In this document: positions 45,501-60,959 of the stretch, piece after piece
Layout: each line of letters begins with the position of its first letter
Position numbering within the stretch: position 1 is the stretch's first letter
Assembly (NCBI GenBank): GCA_963969495.1
Contig: OZ018338.1
Span: forward strand, 50,181,473-50,245,472
Source: Ceratothoa steindachneri
Taxonomy: Eukaryota > Arthropoda > Malacostraca > Isopoda > Cymothoidae
Direction: 5' to 3'
Length of the DNA: 64,000 nt
Position numbers and translations under genes: made by a program
Notes under the pieces: model-generated
Database searches by the model: none
Told to the model about the DNA's origin: nothing
Seen by the model: only the letters and a program-made list of their open reading frames with translations

Positions 45501-48500
45501 CACACAATTATTACATCCAGGTAGCGTAGTCCCAGAAAAGGATTAACTCTAGTAGGGAGGTCCAACACAAAGTTTATATCCAGTTGGGATGGTCCCACAC
45601 ATGTATTACATCCATTCTGGATGGTCCCACAGAGGAAATTCAAGGTGAGGTGGTCCAAAAAAAGGATTACATCCAGTTGCGATAGTCCCACACAAGGAAT
45701 AAAACCAGGTGGGGTAGTCACAAACCTGGATTACATCCAGATACGATATTGCCACACAAGGATTACATCATGTTTGGATGATCCCACACAAGGATTACAT
45801 CCAGGTGCGGTCGTCACACAAAATGACATCAATAAAAGATGGTCCCACACAAGGATTACATATAGCTCGGGTTGTCCCACACAAGGATTACAAGTATTTG
45901 GGATAATCAACACAAGGATTTAATCCAGGCTCGGTGGTCCCACACAAGGATTACCTACAGTCTGGATGAACCAAACAAGGATTACACCCAGCTTGGTTGG
46001 TCCAACACAAAGATTACCTTCGGTTGGGATTGCCCCACACAAGAATTACATCCAGGTGGGGTGGTGCCACTCGAGGATTACATCCAAATTGCATGCTCCC
46101 ACACAAGCATTACATCTGGTGGGGTGTTCCTTCAAAAAGATTGCATCCAATTGGGATGGTCCCGCAAAACGATTAAATCCAGTTGGGATTGACCCACGCA
46201 AAGAATACATCTGAGCAGGATGGCCCCACACAAGGATTACACCCAGTTGGGATGGTCTCACATTAAGATTACATCAATGTGGGGTGCGCCCACATAAGAA
46301 GTACATCTAATCTAGACGGTCCCACACAAGGTTTATATCCAGTTGGGATGATCCTCACAAGGATTACATCCAGTTGGGATGGTGTGATACAAGGATTACC
46401 TCCATTTGGGATGGTTCGTCACAAGGAATACATCCAGGTATGGGGGTCCCACACAAAGATTACCTGCAATAGGTATGGTTCCACCAAGGATTATATCTAG
46501 CGGAAATGTCCCTCAGAAAGATTAAATCCATTTGGGATGGTCCTACAAAATAATTAAATCTAGCCTGGGTTGTCCAACACAAGGATTACATCCTGTTAGA
46601 ATGGTCCCGCACAAGGAGTACATCCAGGTGAGATGGTCTCCACAAGGTTTATATCCAGTTGGGATGGTCGCCACAGATGGATTAATTCCAGGTGAGTTTC
46701 CCCAACACAATGGTTACATCTCGTTGGGATTATCACCCACAAGGATTACATCCAGTTGGGATGGTCTGACACAAGGTTTATATCCAGTTGGGATGGCCCC
46801 ACAAAAGGATTACATTTAGTCTGGATGTTCCCACACAAGGATTACTTCCAGATGAGGTGGTCCACCAGAAGGATTAGATCCAGTTGAGATGGTCGCACAA
46901 AGGATTACATCAAGTTGCAGTGCTCCCACACAAAGATTACACCTCGTATGGATGGTCTCCCACAAGGATTAAATCCAGTTGTGATGGGTCACACAAGTAT
47001 TATATCCAGGTGGGATGGTCTCACAAAAGAATTACCTCCATTTGAAATGGTCCCCTACAAGGAAGACATCCAGGTATGGTGGTCGCACAGAAAGATTACC
47101 TCCAGTTGATGTGGTTTTACACAAGGATTACATCCAGTTTTGATGGTCACACACAAGGATTACATCCAGCGGGGTAGTCTCAAACATGTATGAACTTTAG
47201 GTGAGATGGTCCCACACAAGTATTATTTGGTAGGCATGGTGTCAAATAAGGATTACATAAGTTTGGGATTTTCCAAAACAATGATTTCATCACCGTGGGA
47301 AATTCCAACAAACGGATTACATTTAGTTGGGATTGTCGCACATAAGGATTACCTATTACATCCATGTATGGTGGTCCCACACAAGGATTATATCCAGTTG
47401 GCATGGTCCACACAAGGATTACATCCACTAGGGATGGTCCCACACAAGGATTACATCCAGTTGGGCTTGTCCCACTCACGGATTCTATCCAGTTGGGATG
47501 CCCCAAACAAGGAGTATATCCAGGTGGGGTTGTCCCACTAAGGATTACCTCTATTTGAGATTGTCTACACAAGGGTTTCATCCATTTAGAGTGGTCGCCC
47601 CCCAAGGATAACATCCAGTTGGCATGCTCCCACACAAGCATTACTTCCAGTTGCCACGGTCTCGCATAGGGATTACATCCATGTGAGATTGTCTCACATG
47701 AGGATTACATCCATGTGGGATTGTCTCACATGAGGATTACTTTCGCGTGGCATGGTCCTACACAAGTATTGCATCGATTGGTGATGGTAACACACGAGGA
47801 TTATATCGAGGTGGGGTTGTCTCACGCAAGGATTAAATCCGGTTGGGATGGCCCGACACAAGGTTGGGTGGTTCCACATATGGACGTCATTAAGTTAGGA
47901 TGTTCCGACACAAGGATTTCATTCATCTGTGGTGGTCCCACAATAGAATTACCTCCAGTTGGGATGGCCCCACTCAGGGATTAGTTTCAGGTGAGGTGAT
48001 GGTCCCACAGAAGGAATACATCAAGGTGGGGTGGTCAGATATAAGGAAAATTTATGTTGCGATGGTGCCAAACGAGGATTTCATCCAGGTGTGGTGGTTC
48101 CACACAAGGGATTATATCCAGATGGTTTGGTTTAAAATAAGGAATACATCAAGTTGGAATTGTCCGTCACAAGGATTATATCCAGTTGTGATGATCCCAC
48201 AAAATGATTACCTTTATGTGGAGTTGTCCAACACAGGATTACCTCCAGTTGGATCATCCCACATAAAGATTCTATCCAGGTGCGATGGTCGACACAAGAA
48301 CTACATCCCGTTGGGATGGTCCCACACAAGGATTACATCTTCGTGCAGGGCTCCCACACAAGGATTAAATCTACATATGATGATCCCACACAAGGATTAC
48401 ATCAAGTTAGTATTGACCCAGGCAAAGTTAACATCGAGTTGAGATAGTCTTGCACAAGTTGTCATGATCCCACACAACGATTACATCCTGTGGGGATGGT

Positions 48501-50461
48501 ATCACACAAGGATTACATCCAGGTGGGGTTGTCCGACCAAAGGATTATATCTAGTTGGGATGGTCCGATACAAGGATTATATCCAGGTTGTGTGGTCAAA
48601 CATAATGACGTCATCAGGGTGGGATGGTCACAAACAAGGTTAACATCCAGGTGTGGTGGTCCCAAATAAGTTTTACTTTCAGTTGTGATGGAAGCACACA
48701 ATGATTACATCCAAGTCTGGATGGTCCCAGACAGGGATTAGTTTCAGGTGAGGTGGTCACCCAGAAGGATTATATCTAGTTGAGATGGTCCCACACAAGG
48801 AATACATCCAGGTGGGGTGGTTCGACATAAGCAAAATATTAAGTTTGGATGCTCCCTCATGAGAGTTACATCCAGGTGTGGTGGTTCCACACAAGGATAA
48901 TATCGAGATGTGTAGGTTTACCACAAGGAATACATCAAGTTGGAATAGTCCCTCAAAGGATTACCTCCTGTTAGGATAGTCCCACAAAATGATTACTTCT
49001 ATGTGGGGTTGTCTAACACAAGAAATACATCCAGTTGGGATGGTCCCACACAAGGATTACATCCTCGTGGGTCGTCCCCGCACAAAGATTACATCTCGTT
49101 ATGATGATCTCCTGCACGGATTACATCCAGTTGGAAGTTTTGTCCCACACAAGGTTTAGATCAAAGGGATTGTCCCACTCAAGGATTACATCCGGGCAGG
49201 ATGGTCCCACTCAAGGATTACATCCGGGCAGGATGGTCCCACACAAAGATAAAATCAAGTTGTGATGCTACCATGCAAGGATTATTATCCGGGTATTGTT
49301 TTCTCACATACTGCCTCATCAAGGTGGGATAATCCACCACATGGAATACATCTATGTATTGTCATCCCACACAAAGATTACATCTAGTTGGCATGGTCAC
49401 ACACATGGAATAAATCCACTAGAAATGTCCCCACACAAGGATTACATCCAGTTTGGGTGGTCCCATACAAGGGCTACTTCGAATTGGGATGGTCTACAGA
49501 AGTGTTTTATCAATTTGGTGTGTTCCTACCCAAAGTTTACTTCCCGTTGGCATGGTCCCACACAAGCATTACCTTGAATTGAGATGGTCCTACATGAAAA
49601 TTACGTCCAGTTGGGATTGTCTCACGCAGGGAATACATTAGAGTGGCATGGTCTCAAACAAGTATTACATTCAGTGGAGATGGTCCCACACAAGAATTAC
49701 ATCCAGGTGGAGTTGTCCCACACAAGGATTATATATAGTTGGGATCGTCCCACTCAACGATTACATCCAGTATGGCTGGTCCCACATAAGGACTTTATCA
49801 AGTTGGGATGATCCAACCGAAGGATTACATCCAGCTGTGGTGGTCCCACACAAGAATTACCTCCAGTTCGGATGGCCGCATTTGAAGATTACATCCAGTC
49901 TGGATTAGTTTCAGGTGCGTTGGTCCCCCAGAAGGATTCCATCAAGTAGGGATAGTCCCACACAAGGAATACATCCAGGTGGGGTGTCCGACTTAAGGAA
50001 AACATCAAGTTGGGATGGTCCCACACGAGGATTGCATCTGCGTGGGTCGCTCCCACACCAAGATTACATATAGTTATGATGATTCCCCACAAGGAATACA
50101 TTTATTTGGGATTGTCCCACGCAAGGGTTACATCCAGTTGGGATTGTCTTAAAAAAAGGATTACCTCCGTTTGGATTTGTCCCACAGAAACATTACATCA
50201 GGTGGCGATAGTCCCCCACAAGGAGTACATCCAGGTGTTCTCCGACAGAAGGATTATATCCAGTTGGAATGGTCCGACACAAGGATTAAATTCAGGTTGG
50301 GGGGTCATACATAAGGATGTCGTCAGGTTTGGATGGTCCGCACAAGGATTACATCGAAGTGTGGTGGCCCCACACAATGATTACCTTCAGTAGGGATTGG
50401 CCCACACAAGGATTACATCCAGTCTGGTTGGTCCCACACATGGAGCAGTTTCAAGTGAGGT

Positions 50462-51867
50462 GGTCTCACAGAAGGATTACATCAAGTTGGGATGTTACAA
50501 CACAAAGATCACATCTAGGTAGGGTTGGACCACATAAGAACCTAATCAATTTTGGAAGGTTCCCCATAAGTATTACATCCCTGTATGTTGGTCCCACACA
50601 AAGATTACCTCCAGTTGGTATGGTCCCACACAAGGATTACCTCCACTTGGTATGGTCCCACACAAGGATTAAATCCACTAGGGTTTGTCCCATGCAAGTA
50701 TTACATCCAGTGGGGATGGTCCCACACAAAGATTAAATCCAGGTCGGGTAGTTCGACCCAAGGATTATATCTAGTTGGGATGGTCCGACACAAGGATTAC
50801 ATCCAGGTTGAGTGGTCCCACAGAATGACGTCATCAAGTTGGGATGGTCCCACACAAGGATTACATCCAGGTGTGGTGGTCCCACACAAGAATTACCTCC
50901 AGTTGTGATGGCCCCACACAATGATTACATCAGGTCTGGATGGTCCCACACAGGGATTAGTTTCAGTTGAGGTCGTCACCCAAAAGGACTACATCTAGTT
51001 GGGATGGTCCCACACAAGGAATAAATCCAGGTTGAGTGGTTGGACATAAGGGAAATACTAAGTTGGGATGCTCCCAAACGAGGATTACATCCAGGTGTAG
51101 TGGTTCCACACAAGCAAAATATCGAGATGGGTAGGTTTAACACAAGGAATACATCCAGTTGGACGGTCTCACAGAAGGATTACATCAAGTTGGGATGTTA
51201 CAAAACAAAGATCACATCTAGGTAGGGTTGGACCACATAAGAACCTAATCAATTTTGGAAGGTTCCCCATAAGTATTACATCCCTGTATGGTGGTCCTAC
51301 ACAAGGATTACCTCCAGTTGGTATGGTCCCACACAAGGATTACCTCCAGTTGGTATGGTCCCACACAAGGATTAAATCCACTAGGGTTTTTCCCATGCAA
51401 GTATTACATCCAGTGGGGATGGTCCCACACAAAGATTAAATCCAGGTCGGGAAGTTCGACCCAAGGATTATATCTAGTTGGGATGGTCCGACACAAGGAT
51501 TACATCCAGGTTGAGTGGTCCCACAGAATGACGTCATCAAGTTGGGATGGTCCCACAAAAGGATTACATCCAGGTGTGGTGGTCCCACACAAGAATTACC
51601 TCCAGTTGTGATGGCCCCACACAATGATTACATCAGGTCTGGATGGTCCCACACAGGGATTAGTTTCAGTTGAGGTCGTCACCCAAAAGGACTACATCTA
51701 GTTGGGATGGTCCCACACAAGGAATAAATCCAGGTTGAGTGGTTGGACATAAGGGAAATACTAAGTTGGGATGCTCCCAAACGAGGATTACATCCAGGTG
51801 TAGTGGTTCCACACAAGCAAAATATCGACATGGGTAGGTTTAACACAAGGAATACATCCAGTTGGAT
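50462..51867 (+). repeat. Tandem duplication of a 703-bp block inside the 32-bp array
   Basis: 50462-51164 and 51165-51867 are almost identical, offset by 703 bp (22 monomers minus one base). Anchors: GATGTTACAA at 50491 and 51194; GGAATAAATCC at 51018 and 51721. Neighbouring monomers differ far more from one another than these two blocks do, so the duplication is recent. Confidence 0.93.
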
Positions 51868-54800
51868 GGTCCCTCACAAGGATTAGATCATGTTAGAATG
51901 GTCCCACAAAATGATTAATTCTATGTGGGTTTGCCCAACACAAGAATAACTTTTGGTTGGGATGGTCCCACACAAGCAATAGATCTTCGTGGGTCGCCGC
52001 CACACAAAGATGACATCTCTTTATGATGATATCCCACAAGGATTACATACAGATGGAATTGTTGTCCCACACAAGGGCTACATCTAGTTGGGATTGTCCC
52101 ACACAAGAATTACGTTCGGGAGGGATGTTCCCACACAAGGATTACGTTCCTGGCGGCTGGTCCCAAACAAAGATTACATCAAGTTGGGATGTTACCACGC
52201 AAGGATTACATCTAGGTAGGGTTGTCCCACATACTGACCTCATCGAGTTGTGATGGTCCACCACATGGATTACATCCATGTATTGTGGTCCCACACAAGG
52301 ATTATATCCAGTTGGTATGGTTACACACAAGGAATAAATCCACTAGGCATGGTCCCACACAAGTACTACATCGAGTTGGGGTGGTCACACGCAAGGGTTA
52401 CCTCCAGTTGGGATGGTCTACAGAAGGGTTCCATCCAGTTAGGGTGTTCCTACTCAAGGATTACTTCCAGTTGGCATGCTCCCACACAAGCATTACTTCC
52501 AGTTGGGATGGACCCTCATGAGGATTACGTCCAGGTGAGATGGTCTCACGCAAGGATCACATTCGAGTGGCATGGTCCCAAACAAGTATTATATTCAGGT
52601 TGAGTTGTCCCACACAAGGATTATATCTAGCTGGGATGGTCCGACCCAACGATTACATCCAGGTTGGGTGGTCCCACATAAGGACTCCTCAAGTTTGGGA
52701 TGATTCCAGACAAGAATTACATCCAGCTCTGGTGGCCCCACACAAGGTTTACCTCCAGTTGTGATTGCCCATATCAAGGATTATTTCCAGTCTGCATGGT
52801 CCCACACAGGAAATAGTTTCAGGCGAGGTGGTCTTCAAGAAGGATTACATCCAGTTGAGATGGTCCAACACAAGGAATACATCGAGGTTGGGTGTTTTAC
52901 TTAAGGAAAACATTAATTTGAGATGGTCCCACACGACGATTAAATTCAGGTGTGGGGGTTCCACACAAGGATTATATCCTTATGGGTAGGTTTAAGAGAA
53001 GGAATACATCTAGTTGTAATGGTCACTCACGCGGATTACATCCAGTTGGGATGGTTTCACAAAATGATTATCTCTATGTGGGGTTGTCCAACCCAAGGAT
53101 TACATCCAGTTGGGATGGTCTTAAACAACATTTAAATCTAAATGGAATCGTCAACACAAAAATTACATCTGGTTTGGATGGTCCCAAACATGGATTACAT
53201 ATTCGTGGGTCGCTCCAATACCAAGATCACATCTAGTTATGATGATTTTCCTCAAGAATTACATTCAGTTGGGATTGTCCAACAAAAGGTTTATATCAAG
53301 TTGGGATTGTCCTACAAATGGATTACCTCCGGTTGGGATTGTCCCACAGAATTATTAAATCAGTTAGCGATAGTCCCACACAAGGATTACATCCAGGTGT
53401 GCTTCTCCGACACAAATATAATATCCCGTTGGGATGGTCCGAAATAAGGATTAAATCCAGGTTCGTTGGTCTTATATAAGGATGTCGTCAAGTTGGGATG
53501 GTCCCACATAAGCATTAAATTCAGGTGTGATGGTCCCACGCAAGGATTACCTCCAGGAAGGATTGCCCAATATAATGATTGCATCCAGTCTGAATGGTCC
53601 CACACATGGATTTGTTTCAGGTAGGTTGGTCCCAGAGAAGGATTTCATTAAGTTGTGATGTTAAAACCCAAATATTTCATCTAAGTAGGGTTGTCTCACC
53701 AAAGAACTTCAGCAATTTTGGATGGTTCCACACAAGGATTACATCCATTAGCGATGGTCCCACTCAAGGATTACATCTAGTTGAGGTGGAACCACACAAG
53801 GATTATATCCAGTTGGGATGCCCAACACAAGGAATACTTCCAGGTATGTTTGTGCCACACAAGGATTATCTCCCTTAGGATCGTCTACAGAGCGGTTCGA
53901 TTTTTTTGGGGTGCTCCTACACAAGGATTACATCCAGTTGGCATGCTTTCACATAAGCATTACTTCCATTTGGGATGGTCCAACATAAGAACTACATCCG
54001 GGTGGGATGCTCTCACACAAGTATTAAATTCGAGTGGCATGGTCTCACACAAGTTTTACATCCAGTGGGGATTGGGCCACCCAAGAAGTACATCCATGTA
54101 GGCTTGTCTTCACACAAGGATTATATCCAGTTTGGATGGTCCACCACAAGGATAACATTTAGGTTGGGTGGTCACACATTAGGACCCCATAAAGTTGAGA
54201 TGTTCCCAAATAAGGATTACATCCATCTTGATGGTCTCACACAAGGAATAAATCCAGGTGGAGTGGTCTAAAATAAGGAAAACATCAAGTTTCGATGGTC
54301 CCACAAAAAGATTACATCCAGGTGTGGTGTTTCCTCACACGGATTACATCCAGGTGGGTTGGTCTAACATAAGGAATACATCCAGTTGGAGAGGTCCCTC
54401 ACAAAGATTCTACCAGTTGTGATGGTCCCCCCAAATGTTTACATCTTTGTGGGGTTGTCCAACACAATGATTATATCCCGTTGGGTTTATCCCACACAAG
54501 GATTACTTCCAGCTGGGATGGTCGAAAGAAGGATTATATCCAGTTTGGATGGTCCCACACAAGGATTACTTCAATGTGGGGTGCTCCCACCCAAAGATTA
54601 CATATAGTTGGGATGGTTTACCACAAGGATTACATCCAGTCACGATAGCCCCACACAGGTTTTAGGCGCAGTTGGTATGGTCCCACACAAGGAGTACATC
54701 CAGTCTGGATGGTCACACAGAGGGATTACTTCTGGGTGAGGGGGTCCACAAAAAGGATTACATCACGTTAGGATGAACCCACACACGCATTACATCCAGG

Positions 54801-57800
54801 TGGGTCACCCCACATAAGGATTACCTCAAGATGGGATGCTCCCATATAAGGATTAAATCCATTTGTGGTGGCCCCACCCAAGGATTATATCCATTTGTGG
54901 TGGTCCCACACAAGTACTACATCAGGTTGGGATGTTCACACACAATAATTACATCCAGGTATTGCCGTCCCCAAAAAGGATTACCTTAGGTTGGGAAGCT
55001 CCCATACAAGCTTACATCCATCTGGGATGACCTCATACAAGGAGTACATCAAGAACGACTTGTCCAAGACAAGGATTACATCTGTATGGTGTTGTCCCAC
55101 ACAAGGATTAGATGTAGTTGGGATTGTCCCACACATGGAATACATCCAGGTGGGGTGGTCTGACATATGGAAAATATTAAGTTGCGATGCTCCCACACGA
55201 GGATTTCATCTAGGTGTGGTGGTTCCACACAAGGATAAAATCCAGATGCGGGGTTTAACACAAGGAATACATCCTGTTGGAATGGTCCCTCACAAGATTA
55301 CATCTTCATGGGTCGCTCCCAAACAAAGATTTTATCTCGTTTTGATGATCCCCAATAAGGATTACATCCAGTTGGAATTGTCTAACACTAGGATTACATC
55401 TAGTTGGTATTGTCCCACACAAGGATTACGTCCGGTTGGGATGGTCCTACACAAAGATTTCATCAGGTTGGGATGTTACCATGCAAGGATTACATCCAGG
55501 TAGCGTTGTCCAGTTAAGAACCTCATCAAGTTCAAATGGTCCCCCACAAAGATTACATCCATGTATAAGGGTCCCATACAAGGATTACATCATGTTGGAG
55601 TGGTCCCACACAAGGGTTACCTCCAGTTGGGATGGTCTACAGAAGGGTTCCATCCATTTGAAGTGTTCCTACACAAGGACTACATCCAGTTGGCAATCTC
55701 TTACACAATCATTACTTTCAGTTAGGATGGTCCCACATGAGGATTACATCCAGGTTCAAATGATCTCACACAAGAATTACATTCGAGTGGCATTGTCCCA
55801 AACAAGTATTACATTCAGTAGGGAGTGTGCAACAGAACGTTTACATCCAGTTGGGATTGTCCCACAGAAGCATTACATTAAGTGGGGTGGTCCCACAAAA
55901 GGATTACATCCAGGTGTGTGAATCCCTCACAAGAATTACCTCCAGTTGGGAAGGCCACACACTAGCATTACTTCCAGTTGGGATGGTCTCACATAAAGAC
56001 TACATCCAGGTTGGATCGTCTCACACAAGGATTGCATAGGATTGGCATGGTCCCTACAAGTATTATTTCCAGTGGGGATGGTCCCGCCCATTGATTAAAT
56101 TCAGGTGGGGTCGTCCTAGACAGGGACTATATCCATAGTGGACGCTCCGACACAAAGATTACATTCAGGTTGCGTGTTCCCCCATAAGTACCTCATCAAG
56201 TTGAGATGTTCCCACACAAGGATTATATTCTGGTGTGGTGTTCCCACACAAGGATTACCTCCAGTTGGGATGGCCTCACACATGGCTTACATCCAGTCTG
56301 GATGGTCGCTCACAGGGATTATTTTCAGGTGAGGTGGTCCCCCAGGAGGATTATATCCAGTTGGGATGCTCCCACACAAGGAATACCTCCAGGAGGGATA
56401 GCCCGACATAAGGAAAACATCAAGTTCGGATGGCATACAAAAGGGTTCGTTCCTTTTGGGGTGGTGCTACACAAGGATTACAACAATTTGGCATGCTCCC
56501 CCACTAGCAACATTCTCAGTTGGGATGGTCCCACATAACGATTAAATCAAGGTGGGATGGCTCTACACAAGAACTACATTCTGGTGGCATGGTCCCACAC
56601 AAGGATTACATCCAGTAAGGGTGGTCCCACTCAATGATTACATCCAATTGGAGTTGCACCACACAAGGAGTATATCTAGGTGTGATTGGTCCTCACAAGG
56701 ATTCCCTCCAGTTTGGCTGGTCCCAAATAAGGACCTCATCAAGTTAGGATCCTCCCACATAAGGATTACATCCAGGTGTTCTTGTCCCCGAAAAAGGACT
56801 ATCTCCATTTCGGATGGTCCCACATAAGGATTAAATCCAATCTGTTTTGTCAAAAACAAGAATACATCAAGGTGGAGTGGTCCGACATAAGGAAAACATC
56901 AGGTTACGATGGTCTCAGCGAGGATTACATCCAGGTGTGGTGGTTCGTCACACGGATTACATCCAGGTGGGCATGTCTAACACAAAGAATACATCGATTT
57001 GGAATGCTCCCCAACAAGGATAATCTCCAGTTGGGATGGTCCCACACAAAGATTACTTCAATGTGAAGTGCTCCCACACAAAGATTGAATCTAGTTGGGT
57101 TGGTCCCCCACAAGGATTACATGCAGTTGCGATGGTCTCACACAAGGTTCCGACGAGTTGAGATGGTCCCACACAAGAATTACATCCAATCGGGATGGTA
57201 CCACAGAGGGCTTACTTCCAGGCGAGGTGGTCCACAAAAAGGATTACATCAAGTTGGGATTATCCCACACACGGATTACATACAGGTGTGTTCCTCACAC
57301 ATAAGATTACCTCAAGTTGGGATGGTCCCCCACAAGGATCACATCCATGTATGGTTGCCCCACACAACAATTACATCCAGTTGGCATAGTCCCACACAAG
57401 TATTAAGTCCACTATGGATGGTCCCACACAAGGATTACATCCGGTTTGCGTGGTCCCACACAAGGGCTACCTAGAGTTGTGATGGTCTACAGAAGAATTA
57501 CATCTATTTGGAGTGTTCCTACACAAGGATTACATCGAGTTGGCATGCTATCACACAAGCATTACTTCCAGTTAGGGTGGTCCCACATGAGCATTACATC
57601 CAGGTGATATGATCTTACACAAGGATTACTTTCGAGTTGCATGGTCCCAAACAAGTATTACATTCAGTAGAGATTGTGCGACACAAGGTTTCATCCATTT
57701 TGGATTTTCCCACAAAAGGATTACGTTCGGTTGAGATTGTCCCACAGAAGCATTACATCAGGCGGGGATAGTCCTACACAAGGATTACATCCAGGTGGGT

Positions 57801-60800
57801 TTGTCCGACATGAGGATTATATCCAGGTTAGATGGTTCTACACAAGGATTAATTGCAGGTTGAGTGGTCCGACATAAGGATGTCGTCAAGTTGGGATGGT
57901 CCCAAATATCGATTACATCCAGGTGTGGTGGTCCCTCACAAGGATTACCTCCAGTTGGGGTGACCTTACACAAGGTTTACATCCAGTCTAGATGGTCCTA
58001 CACATGGAGTAGTTTCAGGTGAGATGATCCCACAGAAGGATTGCATCAAATTGTGTTGTTACAACACATGGATTACATCCAAGTATGGTTGTTCCACATA
58101 AGGACCTTATCAATTTTGGATTGTGCCCCACAAAGATTAGATCCATGTATGGTGGTCTCACACAAGCATTACCTCCAGTTAGAGTGGTATGAGACAAGGA
58201 TTAAATCCACTAGGGCTGGTCCTACACAAGGATTACATCTACTAGGGATGGTCCTCCATAAGGATTACCTTCAGTTAGGGTGGATCCACACAAGGATTAT
58301 ATCCAGTTTAGATACCCCAAACAAGGACTACTCCCAGGTAGCGTTGTGCCACACAAAGATTACTTCCAGTGGGGATGGTCTACAGAAGGTTGCGATCTAT
58401 TTGGGGTGGTCCTACACAAGGATTACATAGAATTGGCATGGTCCCCACAAGTATTATTTCCAGTGGGGATGGTCCCGCCCATGGATTACATCCAGGTGGG
58501 GTTGTCCCAATCAAGGACTATATCTATATTGGATGGTCCAACACAAGGATTACTTTCAGGTTGAGGTGGCCCCCATAAGGACTTCATCAAGTTGAGATGT
58601 TCCTACACAAGGATTACATACAGGAGTGGTGGTCTCACACAAGGATTACCTTCAGTATGGTTGCTCTCAGTGATTATTTTCAGGTGAGTTGGTCCCCCAG
58701 AAGGATCTCCTCCGGTTGGCATGGTCCCACACAAGCAATACATCCAGGTGGGATGGTCCGACATAAGTAAAATATCAAGTTCGGATGGCGTACAGGAGAG
58801 TTCGTTCCTTTTGGGGTGGTCCTACACAAGGATTACATCAAATTGGCATGCTCCCACACAAGCAACACTCCCAGTTGAGATGGTTCCACATAACGATTAA
58901 ATACAGGTGGGAAGGTCAAACACAAGAATTACATTCGGGTGACATGGTTCCATATAACAATTACATCCAGTGAGGGTGGTCCCACACAATGATTACATCC
59001 AAGTGAAGTTTTCCCACACAAGGATTAACTCTAGTTGCAATTGTCCCTCACAAGGATTCCATCCACGTTGTGTAGTCCCACATAAGGACCTCATAAGGAT
59101 CTTCCCACATAAGGATTACATCCTGGTGTGCTTGTCCACAAAAATGACTTCCTCCATTTGGGATGGTCCCATATAAGGATTACATCCAATATGGATGCTC
59201 CCAAACAAGGAATACATCAAGGTGAGGTGGTCCGAAATAAGGAAAACATCAAGGTTCGATGGTCACACACGATGATTACATCTGGGTGTGGTGGTTCCTC
59301 ACAAAGATTACATCCAGGTGAGTATGTCTAACAGAAGGAATACATCCAGTTGGAATGGTCCACAACGAGGATTACATCAGTTGGGATGGTCCCACCAAAT
59401 GATTCCATTTTTGTGGGGTTGTCCTACACAAGTATTAACTCGAGTTGAGATGGTCCCACACAAGGATTATATCCAGGTGGGATGGTCGTAAAAAGGATTA
59501 CATCCAATTGGGATGGTTCCACATAAGGATTACTTCAATGTGGGGTGCTCCCACACAAAGATTAAATCTAGTTGGGATGGTCCCCTATAAGGATTACACC
59601 CAGTTGCGATGGTCCCACACAAGGATTATTTTCAGTCCTGATGGTCCCACAGAGGGATTACTTCAAGATGAGGTGGTCAAAAGAAGGATTACATCAGGTT
59701 GGGATGATCCAACAAAAGGTTTACATCTAGATGCAGTGGTCTAATATATGGACTACATCATGTTGGAATGGTCCCATAGAAGGATTACATTCGGTAGGGT
59801 GTTCACTTAAAAAGATTATATCTAGTTGATATGGTCCTAAAAAACGATTAAATCCAGTTGGGGTTGTCCAACCCAAGGATTAAATCCAGTTGGTATGTTC
59901 ACCCGAAAGGAATACATCCAGGTATGGTGATTCCACAATAAGATTACCTCCAGTTAGGATGATCCCACACAAGGATTATATTAAGTCACGATAGTCCTAC
60001 AGAGGGATTACTTCCAGGTGCAGTTGTCTAATATAAGGACTACATCATGTTGGGATGGTCCCATACAAGGATTACATTCGGTAGGGTGTTCCCTCAAAAA
60101 GATACATTCAGTTGGGATGGTCTTACCAAAAGGATTAAATCAAGTTGGGATTCTCCAACACAAGGATTACACCCAGTTGGTATGGTCCCACACAAGGATT
60201 ATATCCATGGGGGATAGTGGACTTAAGGATTACATCTAGTTGTGATGGTCCCACGCTAACATTACATCAGGGTGAGTTTCTCCCACACAATAATTACATC
60301 TACTCTAGATGGCTCCACACAAGGATTACATCCAGTTCGGATGTCCCACACAAGAATTATATCCATTTGGGATGGTCTCACACAATGATTAGCTCCCTTT
60401 GGGATGGCCCCACACAAGGATTACATCCAGCTTTGTTGTCCCACCGAATGAGTGAATCCAGGTGGGGTGGTCCCATACAAAAGTTACATCCAGGTAGCGT
60501 AGGCCCACACAAGGATTACTTCTAGTTCGTATTGTCCCACACAAGGATTCGCACCATTTGGAGTGGTCCTACATAAGGATTCGCGCCATTTGGGGTGGTC
60601 CTACACAAGGATTACATCCAGTTGGCATGGTCCCACACAATCATTACATCCAGTTGTGATAATCCCACACAAGGATTATATCCAGGTGGAGTGGCCCCAC
60701 ACACGGATTACATTGAGTTGGCATGCCTCAACACAATGATTACATCCACTTGTGATAGTACCACAAAAGATTACATTTATATGGCATGGTCCCACACAAG

Positions 60801-60959
60801 GATTACATCCAGTTGGGATGGTCCCACACAATGATTATATCCAGTTGAGATACTCCCACAAACGGATTAATTCCATGTCAGGTGGTCCCTCAGAAGGATT
60901 TCCTCCACTTAGGATGGTCCCGCACAAGGATTACACCCAGCTGGGGTCGTCCCACACAA

